A stretch of DNA of 5,070 nt from DATAEK01 sp036258055. Its GTDB lineage: Bacteria > Acidobacteriota > Vicinamibacteria > Vicinamibacterales > 2-12-FULL-66-21. The stretch lies in contig DATAEK010000007.1 in assembly GCA_036258055.1 (NCBI GenBank), positions 1 to 5,070 of the forward strand, written 5' to 3'. This document shows positions 1 to 5,070 of this stretch, in pieces. Within the stretch, counting starts at the first letter, position 1. Each line of letters begins with the position of its first letter. The position numbers were made by a program, and so were the translations under genes. Below the pieces are notes generated by a model. The model worked only from the letters and a program-made list of their open reading frames with translations. It was not told the origin of the DNA and did no database searches.

Positions 1-108
1 ACCGTCGCATTCGGCATCAACCCGGACGGCGTGATCGTCGGCCAGTATGCGCTCGTCAGCGGCGGGGCTCCGCACGGCTTCATCGCGATACCGCCAGACC
101 GCAACTGA
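1..108 (+). CDS. C-terminal end of a probable extracellular HAF-repeat protein (5' partial)
   Basis: Frame 1 is open from the first base and ends in TGA at 106-108, giving 35 residues that end in IPPDRN. The visible segment FGINPDGVIVGQY, then APHGFIA, matches the HAF repeat pattern: a 'GIN..G.IVG.Y' strand followed by a 'HGF' turn, about 40 residues per unit. Proteins with such repeats are usually predicted to be secreted beta-propeller-like proteins and are common in Acidobacteria and some Proteobacteria. Their molecular function is mostly unknown. Only one repeat unit is visible here, and it sits at the very C-terminus, as the last repeat of such proteins often does. The start, any signal peptide and the number of repeats lie outside the window. 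The gene converges on the glycosidase gene with 11 bases between the two stop codons. The repeat call rests on a short motif; an unrelated protein with a chance match is possible. Confidence 0.68.
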   Translation, partial: TVAFGINPDGVIVGQYALVSGGAPHGFIAIPPDRN

Positions 109-119
109 CAACGAGAGTT

Positions 120-1805
120 CTACCGGTATCGATAGAGTTTGATCCGCTGAATGGTGAACCGGCCCGGCTCGAGCCGCAGATGACGCCCTTGATGCGTCTG
201 ATCACCATTCAGCCAGCGAAGATTCTGCCATTTCCCGTTCACGAATCGTCCTTCCTCGACGCTGAGAATCCCCGCCTGCCAGCCGGCGTCGGCGACCGCG
301 AACGTCACCGTCACCCCGATGCCCGCGAAAAGAAACTCGTCCGGGCCGGTTGCGATCACCAGGCCGCCCGCTGGCCACGTCGTCGCAGCCGCATCGGACG
401 GTGCGAGCCCTCCGTCGGCCAGGGACGCCGGCGAACTGCGCTCGAAACTCGCCGCCAGCACGTAGCCGTTCAGCCGGAGCTGCTGCGGCTGGCGGCTGTC
501 CGGATTCTCCTGCAGGAGGCCGGTCATCGTACCGCGGCCGCGATGCTCGAGGATCAGCGGCGTGAGCTGGTCTACCGCGTCGTAGCTCGCCGCGAGCAGA
601 CCGGCTGCCGGCTCACCGATCGACTCGATGGCGAAGGGCGAGAAGCCGATGGCGTCGTGCGCGGCGAAGGCGTAGAGCGCATTCACCGCCGCGTCGGGGC
701 TTCGCAGCGCCTCCGGAATGAAGAGCGGGTTTCCGCTGCGCACGTACCGGCGCGTCCACTCCACGAAGGTCGGGAAATAGATATCGGGCGCGATGAAATC
801 GATGGCCGGCGCCCCGGCGCGCCACACGTCGATCAGATGCGGGAGCGGACCGGCGCTCGGATACTGGCCTGGCTGATAGCCGGGACGGATCAGTGCCGCG
901 TTCACGAACATCGGCAGCGGGTACTCGGCCTTTCCCGCCGCGGCGACGTGTTGGGTAAATCGCGCGAAATGCCAGGCCATGAAGATCTCTTCGGCGGCGG
1001 CGCTGGCTCTGAAGATTTCCGTCCACGTGCCGGTCCGCTTCGCGCCGGCGGCAAGCCACGTCGTCCTGAACTCGGGCGCGAGTGTCTCGGAATTCTTCGT
1101 GAGGTACTCGATCAGCTCGCCCGGCACCGGCGAGGCGAAGAGGCGATCTGCATCAGCGCTTCGATCGCGCGCTTCGGGGATCATGCCGATCTCGTTCTCC
1201 ACCTGCACCATGACCACCGTGTGCGCTTCGTCTGTGGCCTTCACGTGCTTCATCAGCGCCGCAAAGGCACGCGCGTCGGCATCACGACTGGCGGTCGAGA
1301 ACGGCGAGAGAATCTCGAGACTGCGCCCATTGGCGTCGACGCTGCGGGGAAAACGGCGCTGATCCTTTTTCACCCACGCCGGCGCGTAGCACGACATGCT
1401 GTTCTTCCAGCTGCCGAACCACAGCAGCACGAGCTTCAGTTCATGCTTGCGCGCTTCAGCGATCAGACCATCGACCAGGGCGAAGTCGAACGTGCCTTCC
1501 TCGGGTTCGAGCAGGTCCCAGTAGATCGGCGTCAGGATCGTGTTCAGCCGCAGCGCGCCGAATCGGGACCAATACGGCGCGAGGTACTCGAGGTTCGATG
1601 CCGACGAGTTCCCGAGCTCACCACCGCGAACCAGGAACGGACGCCCATCGATGACGAGCTGAGGTGCACCGCCTTGTTTGCGCAGGTGCGGGAGCCCAGG
1701 GGACTGGGCGGCGAGGACGACGCCGCAGATCGCGACGGCGAGTCCCAGAACGCAAGCCTGCGAAAGATGACAGGTGCCCCACCGGCGGCGGAACCACGAA
1801 GTCAT
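120..1805 (-). CDS. Secreted GH35-like beta-galactosidase (clan GH-A) with DUF5597-like C-terminus
   Basis: The 561-residue product is probably an exported glycoside hydrolase that removes beta-linked sugars, most likely galactose, by a retaining mechanism. Residues 6-8 (RRR) followed by a hydrophobic stretch at about 17-33 (ACVLGLAVAICGVVLAA) form a signal peptide, with cleavage likely after A32 or A33. No lipobox is seen. The mature protein opens with LVIDGRPFLVRGGELGNSSAS (50-70), the typical first strand of the GH35/GH42-like barrel. QVENEIG (201-207) supplies the likely acid/base E205, and FIPEAL (362-367) the likely nucleophile E365. The end, with NGKWQNLRWLNGDQTHQGRH near 523-542 and IQRIKLYRYR at the terminus, resembles the DUF5597 domain found behind such barrels. 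The ATG at 1803-1805 was chosen because the signal peptide follows directly. The reading frame stays open upstream to 2138, but that stretch is low-complexity translation of the intergenic repeat and not protein-like. No clear Shine-Dalgarno sequence is visible. The family call is firm; the exact substrate is not known. Confidence 0.87.
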   Translation of the reverse strand: MTSWFRRRWGTCHLSQACVLGLAVAICGVVLAAQSPGLPHLRKQGGAPQLVIDGRPFLVRGGELGNSSASNLEYLAPYWSRFGALRLNTILTPIYWDLLEPEEGTFDFALVDGLIAEARKHELKLVLLWFGSWKNSMSCYAPAWVKKDQRRFPRSVDANGRSLEILSPFSTASRDADARAFAALMKHVKATDEAHTVVMVQVENEIGMIPEARDRSADADRLFASPVPGELIEYLTKNSETLAPEFRTTWLAAGAKRTGTWTEIFRASAAAEEIFMAWHFARFTQHVAAAGKAEYPLPMFVNAALIRPGYQPGQYPSAGPLPHLIDVWRAGAPAIDFIAPDIYFPTFVEWTRRYVRSGNPLFIPEALRSPDAAVNALYAFAAHDAIGFSPFAIESIGEPAAGLLAASYDAVDQLTPLILEHRGRGTMTGLLQENPDSRQPQQLRLNGYVLAASFERSSPASLADGGLAPSDAAATTWPAGGLVIATGPDEFLFAGIGVTVTFAVADAGWQAGILSVEEGRFVNGKWQNLRWLNGDQTHQGRHLRLEPGRFTIQRIKLYRYR

Positions 1806-1835
1806 AGGTACGCCCGGATGGTAACCGAGATATGG

Positions 1836-1933
1836 ATGGGAAATGGGCCATGGGCCATGGGCCATGGCCCATGGGCAGTGAGAAATGGGAAAGCCGCGCA
1901 TTTTCTTGCCATTTTCCAAGGCCCATGGCCCAT
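1836..1933. repeat. Palindromic repeat cluster built on TGGGCCA / TGGCCCA
   Basis: The 7-base unit TGGGCCA occurs three times in tandem (1844-1850, 1851-1857, 1858-1864). It is followed at once by its reverse complement TGGCCCA (1865-1871) and then TGGGCA. The junction makes a perfect 20-base palindrome, CCATGGGCCATGGCCCATGG, at 1855-1874. A 14-base arm GGCCCATGGCCCAT at 1920-1933 is the exact reverse complement of 1843-1856 and also of 1850-1863, so the element can fold as a large hairpin with register slippage. The flanks carry a direct repeat ATGGGAAA (1836-1843 and 1885-1892), and between the arms AGAAATGGGAAAGC can pair imperfectly with GCATTTTCTTGCCATTTT. The architecture resembles REP/BIME-like or small MITE-like intergenic elements, but I do not recognise a named family. 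Its ends are placed by symmetry only. It sits just 31 bases upstream of the glycosidase start codon, so it may affect that gene's expression or mRNA. Confidence 0.8.
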
Positions 1934-1939
1934 CGGTGT

Positions 1940-1974
1940 TGCTCCTGACAGGAGCATCGTTTGGGGGGACCCAA
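1940..1974. repeat. Two small adjacent inverted repeats
   Basis: The first is TGCTCC (1940-1945) with GGAGCA (1951-1956) around TGACA. The symmetry extends inward to a 17-base palindrome with one central base. The second is TTGGG (1961-1965) with CCCAA (1970-1974) around GGGA, followed on the plus strand by TTTT (1975-1978). Read on the plus strand, the second is a weak terminator-like structure, but no plus-strand gene ends upstream of it. On the minus strand, the direction of the permease transcript, neither hairpin has a following U-tract. They may be boundary parts of the neighbouring repeat element or weak transcript-end structures. The symmetry is seen directly; any function is a guess. 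Confidence 0.4.
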
Positions 1975-2156
1975 TTTTGAACCACGCAGCCACGGCTCCG
2001 CGGCGCGGTCACCCTGGTCGTGCAGCAGCATTTCGCCGTCCCGAACGTCGCGTGACGCGGCCGCGGCGCACCCGAGCGACTTGACCAGCGACCGGCCTGG
2101 GCACCGTGCAGGTGAAGTTCGTCACCCGCCGGCTCCATCGCCTGGAAGTGGTCACC

Positions 2157-4571
2157 CTATTCTCCACGCAGCGCGATCACAGGATCGACTCGCATCGCGC
2201 GTCGCGCCGGGACGTAGCTCGCCACGAGGGCGATGGCCATGAGGAACGCGGAAACCGTCGCGAAACTGAACGGATCGAACGGGCTGACTTTGTAGAGGAA
2301 CGTCTTTGTGAGCGGTGTGGCGGCCAGCGCGAGCGCGAGTCCGACGACGACCCCGATGCCCGCGAGCAGCGCGCCGTGACCCACGATCAGCGCCAGCACG
2401 TCACGGCGACCGGCGCCCAACGCCAGGCGTACGCCGATCTCCTGCGTCCGCTGCGATACGGAGTACGAGAGCACCCCGTACACGCCAACCGATGCGAGCA
2501 GCAGGCCGACGACCCCAATCGTGCCGAAAATCCAGCCGTAAACTCCGTATTCCCAGAAGCTCACGCGGCGCACGTCTTCCGGCGTCCGGACCCAGTAGGT
2601 CGGGATCTTCGGGTCCGAGGCACGGATCTCCGCGCGAACGGCCGAAGTGATGGATGCGGGATCGCCGGAGACCCGAATCGTCAGGCCGGTACTGAGCGCC
2701 TCCTGATAGGCGTACGGGATGAAGGCGCAAGCCCGGGGCTGGCGATCGCCTCGATCGATCCCGAACAGCTGGAGGTCGGGCACCACACCGATCACCGTGA
2801 ACCAGTCGGTGAATCCTTCGAACCTGGAGATCCGAAAGCGACGCTCCAGTGGATCCGTGTCCGGCCAGAACCGCTGCGCCATGGTCTGGTTGACGACCGC
2901 CACCGGTGTGCGTGACCACCCCTCCGACTCGGTGAAATCGCGTCCGTGAAGAACCCGAATGGCGAGCGTGTGGTGGAAATGCGGCGTCACTCCGGCAAAC
3001 GTGATCTGCGCGCGCTCGCCTCGCTCGATCGCGCGACCTTCGATTTCGACATCGCCCCCATTGCCGCCACCGGAAATCGGCACGAGCGTCGACGAAAACG
3101 CCGCCTGTACGCCGGCCAGCTGTTCCACGCGTCGCACGATGTCTTCCACTCTTCGCGCTTTGGCGCCGGCAGGTTCGTACGGCGCGCCCGTCATGTAATA
3201 GCGCATCGTCATCAGTGGCTTCGTATCGAAGCCGACATCGTAGGTGTCGAGATTGATGAAGGTGCGCACGAAGAGCAGCGCGCCGACGAGCGCCACGAGC
3301 GCGAGCGACACTTGTGCGACCACGAGCGAGCTGCGCAGGAGCGATCGCCCGGCGCTGTTGCCGCGCGTTCCCTCCTTGAGACTCTGGTGGAGGTCCGCGC
3401 GCGACACCTGCAGCGCAGGGAAGAGGCCGAACACGAGCGCCGTCGTGGCGGCGACAGCGACGGCGTAGGTCAACGTGCGCCAGTCGACCTGCCATTGGAT
3501 GTAATACGGAATCTCGTCAGCCGGTATCGCGGCCGCAATCAGCCTGGTCCCGATCTCGGCGAGACCAAGACCGAGCGGAACGCTTGCCAGGCCGAGGACG
3601 ACGCTCTCGGTGAGCAGTTGGCGAACGATGGTGCCTCGGCCCGCCCCGATTGCGGCACGCACGGCGAATTCCCGGCGGCGGTCGGCCGCCCGGGACAGGA
3701 GCAGATTGGCGACGTTCGAGCACGCGATGAACAACACGAGCGTCACGCCCGCCATCATCAGGTACAGCACGAGCTTCACATCTGACGGCAGGAACTCTTC
3801 ACGCAGCGTGCGCGTGGATGCCGTCCAGCCGTCGTTCGTGCGCGGATACTCCCGTGCCAGCCGCGCGGAGATGGCATTCAGATCGTCGAGCGCCTGTTGT
3901 CTGGTCACGCCCGGTTTCAACCGTCCGAACACGAAGAGGTCGCGAACCGGTCGTCCGTCTTTGAAGGTCAGCGGTGTGAGCGGAACCCACAGCCGCTGGT
4001 TTTCGGGAAACGCGAAGCGGGGCGGCATCACGCCCACGATCGTGTGCGACTTCGCGTTGAGGAGGACGCTGCGGCCGAGGACCCTCGGATCGCTCTGGTA
4101 CCGCGTCATCCACAGCGTGTGACTGAGGAGCACGACTCCGCCGGCGTTGGCCTGATCGTCCGCGGTCGTGAAGCCGCGCCCGAGCATCGGCGAGACGCCG
4201 AGCATCGGAAACAGGTCCCACGAGATGCCCGCGCCCGCAGCCCGCTCCGGCTCGCTGAGGTCGTCGGATACGGTGAATGCTCGTCCCTGAGTCGCCGCGA
4301 TAGTCGTGAACGCGGACGCGGCCTCTTTCCAGTCTCGAAGGTCGAGAAATGACAGGCCCGACTCGCTCTTCGTTCGCACGTTCTGTTCGCCGAGGACGAG
4401 AAGGCGATCGGGATCGGTGTACGGGTACGGCTGCAGCAATACGCCGTCGATGATGCTGAAGATCGTGGTATTGACGCCGATACCGAAACCGAGACAGACG
4501 ATCGCGACCGTTGCGAAGCCCTTCGTCTGCCACAGACGTCGAATCGCATAGCGGATGTCGCGGGCCAGCAT
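2157..4571 (-). CDS. ADOP-type duplicated permease (MacB/FtsX family ABC transporter permease)
   Basis: The 804-residue product is an inner-membrane permease made of two fused MacB-like halves, the layout and length of the ADOP family, which is expanded in Acidobacteria. The first half has a membrane helix at about 19-42 (start ...RDIRYAIRRLWQTKGFATVAIVCLGFGIGVNTTIFS), a periplasmic MacB_PCD-like domain (about 43-260), helices near 265-292, 319-346 and 365-388, and a cytoplasmic segment SRAADRRREFAVRAAIGAGR (293-312). The second half repeats this: helix about 411-436, periplasmic domain about 440-670, helices near 675-703, 732-750 and 768-787, and the matching SQRTQEIGVRLALGAGR (706-722). It ends in the typical PARRAMRVDPVIALRGE. 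The two LGAGR/IGAGR segments are where FtsX-type permeases usually contact the ATPase, but no ATPase gene is in the window, so the protein is 'orphan' here. Substrate and direction are unknown; MacB relatives are mechanotransmission or efflux systems. The ATG at 4569-4571 gives the canonical N-terminus. There is no clear Shine-Dalgarno sequence. It diverges from the alpha/beta hydrolase gene across 204 bases. Confidence 0.95.
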   Translation of the reverse strand: MLARDIRYAIRRLWQTKGFATVAIVCLGFGIGVNTTIFSIIDGVLLQPYPYTDPDRLLVLGEQNVRTKSESGLSFLDLRDWKEAASAFTTIAATQGRAFTVSDDLSEPERAAGAGISWDLFPMLGVSPMLGRGFTTADDQANAGGVVLLSHTLWMTRYQSDPRVLGRSVLLNAKSHTIVGVMPPRFAFPENQRLWVPLTPLTFKDGRPVRDLFVFGRLKPGVTRQQALDDLNAISARLAREYPRTNDGWTASTRTLREEFLPSDVKLVLYLMMAGVTLVLFIACSNVANLLLSRAADRRREFAVRAAIGAGRGTIVRQLLTESVVLGLASVPLGLGLAEIGTRLIAAAIPADEIPYYIQWQVDWRTLTYAVAVAATTALVFGLFPALQVSRADLHQSLKEGTRGNSAGRSLLRSSLVVAQVSLALVALVGALLFVRTFINLDTYDVGFDTKPLMTMRYYMTGAPYEPAGAKARRVEDIVRRVEQLAGVQAAFSSTLVPISGGGNGGDVEIEGRAIERGERAQITFAGVTPHFHHTLAIRVLHGRDFTESEGWSRTPVAVVNQTMAQRFWPDTDPLERRFRISRFEGFTDWFTVIGVVPDLQLFGIDRGDRQPRACAFIPYAYQEALSTGLTIRVSGDPASITSAVRAEIRASDPKIPTYWVRTPEDVRRVSFWEYGVYGWIFGTIGVVGLLLASVGVYGVLSYSVSQRTQEIGVRLALGAGRRDVLALIVGHGALLAGIGVVVGLALALAATPLTKTFLYKVSPFDPFSFATVSAFLMAIALVASYVPARRAMRVDPVIALRGE

Positions 4572-4643
4572 GGGTGATTAGCCGGCTTTTTTCAGCGGCC
4601 TGGTCTAGGGTGACACAAATCGAAGCTCCGCCATGGGATCCTT

Positions 4644-4728
4644 TCGGTCTGGTCCGCGATCCGTGTTCTGCGAGGCGGACCATGACTCGGTCGAGGCGCT
4701 CGGTCCACTGTGCGGCCTCGGGCCTCGC
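4644..4728. promoter_or_regulatory. Overlapping inverted repeats in the divergent intergenic region
   Basis: The 204 bases between the two divergent start codons (4572-4775) hold no gene. They contain a perfect 8-base inverted repeat, TGGTCCGC (4650-4657) and GCGGACCA (4675-4682). They also contain a second, competing one: GCGAGGC (4670-4676) with GCCTCGC (4722-4728), extended inside by GGACC (4677-4681) with GGTCC (4702-4706). The hexamer TCGGTC is present three times (4644-4649, 4687-4692, 4700-4705). Sites of this kind between divergent genes are often repressor operators, or leader hairpins if transcribed. No regulator gene is in view, and in GC-rich DNA some short symmetry arises by chance, so the functional reading is tentative. 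Confidence 0.3.
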
Positions 4729-4762
4729 GCGGGCAACAGGATTGGTGCGCTGGTTCTCCGGC

Positions 4763-4768
4763 TAAGAT
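4763..4768 (+). promoter_or_regulatory. Possible -10 box for the alpha/beta hydrolase gene
   Basis: TAAGAT differs from TATAAT at two positions (TA-AGA-T versus TA-TAA-T) and lies 7 bases before the ATG at 4776. That spacing would put the transcription start at or next to the start codon, giving a leaderless mRNA. This fits the absence of any Shine-Dalgarno sequence in the bases before the ATG. A weak -35 candidate, TTGGTG at 4742-4747, has a short 15-base spacer. Evidence is positional only. Confidence 0.3.
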
Positions 4769-4775
4769 TACGCGC

Positions 4776-5070
4776 ATGAGACGCTTCATTCTGCTGCTCA
4801 TCTTCGCGCCATGGCTCGCCACAGCCCCGCCTCAAAGCCGGGACGTCGGCCTCGTCGCTCCGGACGGTGTCGGCCTGAAGGGGACCTACTTCGCCGCCTC
4901 GCGGCCCGGTCCGGCCGTTCTGCTGATGCACATGTGCAACACGACGCGGCGTTCGTGGGAGCCGGTGGCACGTCAACTCGCCGCCGCAGGCATCGGCGCA
5001 CTGATGATTGACAACCGCGGCTTCGGCGACAGCGGCGGCCCGCGGTTCGATCCCGGTCAGCCCGACGTGC
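4776..5070 (+). CDS. Secreted alpha/beta hydrolase, N-terminal part (3' partial)
   Basis: From the ATG at 4776 the frame is open to the window end, giving 98 codons without a stop. Residues 1-20 (MRRFILLLIFAPWLATAPPQ) have a basic start and a hydrophobic core like a short signal peptide, with cleavage likely after A15 or A17, so the protein is probably exported. The rest begins like a dienelactone-hydrolase or serine-aminopeptidase type alpha/beta hydrolase. A short beta hairpin (DVGLVAPDGVGLKGTYFAA) leads to strand PAVLLMHMCNTTRRSW (46-61), whose HMCN occupies the usual oxyanion-loop position. Helix PVARQLAAAGIGALMIDNRGFGDSGG (63-88) then carries the conserved D79-N-R-G-F-G-D-S-G turn. The nucleophile elbow GxSxG, the acid and the histidine lie beyond the window, so activity and substrate (ester, lactone or peptide) cannot be judged. 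The start was chosen for the signal peptide; an alternative later start would remove it. The gene diverges from the permease gene. Confidence 0.82.
   Translation, partial: MRRFILLLIFAPWLATAPPQSRDVGLVAPDGVGLKGTYFAASRPGPAVLLMHMCNTTRRSWEPVARQLAAAGIGALMIDNRGFGDSGGPRFDPGQPDV

Larger units (their letters stand above)
1806..2156. other. Long intergenic region between permease and glycosidase genes
   Basis: These 351 bases separate the permease stop from the glycosidase start, both on the minus strand. I see no credible gene: the frames are open for long stretches only because the DNA is GC-rich and repetitive, and their translations are arginine/proline-rich or repeat peptides such as GPWAMAHGPWP. 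The glycosidase-proximal third (about 1836-1933) is a palindromic repeat cluster, followed by two small hairpins (1940-1974). The remaining 180 bases next to the permease (about 1975-2156) are GC-rich with no recognised element. They include a 9-base direct repeat GGTCACCCT at 2007-2015 and 2150-2158, the second copy running over the permease stop. The promoter of the glycosidase and the end of the permease transcript should lie here, but I could not assign a convincing -35/-10 pair or a hairpin with a U-tract. Confidence 0.8.

Noticed and set aside
1844..1933. CRISPR array
   Set aside because: The repeated units are 7 bases long, contiguous or inverted, and have no spacers.
180..2084. Long plus-strand open frame opposite the glycosidase gene
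   Set aside because: Arginine-rich translation with no domain pattern. It is the antisense shadow of a clearly conserved gene in GC-rich DNA.
2111..2126. GGTGA...TCACC hairpin as a terminator for the permease gene
   Set aside because: Only a 5-base stem and no U-tract on the minus strand, so it is indistinguishable from chance.
1806..2138. Upstream extension of the glycosidase reading frame by 111 residues
   Set aside because: It places a basic, low-complexity peptide translated from the heptamer repeat ahead of a clear signal peptide. The ATG at 1803-1805 gives a normal secreted enzyme.
2946..3785. Plus-strand open frames opposite the permease gene
   Set aside because: Charged, arginine/histidine-rich translations without recognisable motifs, antisense to a well-recognised family member.
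4572..4595. AGCCGGCTTTTTT as a Rho-independent terminator on the plus strand
   Set aside because: AGCCGGCT is only self-complementary with no loop and there is no separate upstream arm. It also lies just upstream of the permease start, with no plus-strand gene ending there.
4592..5001. Minus-strand open frames across the alpha/beta hydrolase start
   Set aside because: Arginine/proline-rich shadows. The plus-strand frame has a signal peptide and recognisable alpha/beta hydrolase motifs.

Overview
This window is GC-rich bacterial DNA. The best clue to its source is the large minus-strand gene. It encodes a duplicated MacB/FtsX-type permease with no ATPase domain, of the kind known as ADOP (acidobacterial duplicated orphan permease). 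This, with the HAF-repeat protein tail and the secreted glycosidase, suggests an Acidobacteriota chromosome, possibly a soil or Vicinamibacteria-like lineage. That assignment is inferred from gene content; no marker gene is present.

Layout from left to right: (1) the last 35 codons of a plus-strand gene, probably an extracellular HAF-repeat protein, ending at 108. (2) Convergent to it after 11 bases, a complete minus-strand gene (120-1805) for a secreted clan GH-A glycosidase, GH35-like beta-galactosidase type, with both catalytic glutamates and a DUF5597-like C-terminal region. (3) A 351-base non-coding gap (1806-2156) holding a striking palindromic repeat cluster built on TGGGCCA/TGGCCCA and two small hairpins. 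(4) The complete ADOP permease gene on the minus strand (2157-4571). (5) A 204-base divergent intergenic region (4572-4775) with competing inverted repeats and a possible -10 box. (6) The first 98 codons of a plus-strand secreted alpha/beta hydrolase, cut by the window end.

The glycosidase lies downstream of the permease on the same strand. The long gap and its repeat cluster argue against simple operon coupling. The glycosidase, the alpha/beta hydrolase and the HAF protein all appear to be exported, which fits a heterotroph acting on extracellular polymers or small esters, but nothing here shows they form one pathway. I found no mobile element, CRISPR array, RNA gene, toxin-antitoxin pair or defence system. 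The least explained sequence is the intergenic palindromic repeat region at about 1836-1974, so the window looks mostly ordinary with one non-coding element worth checking.
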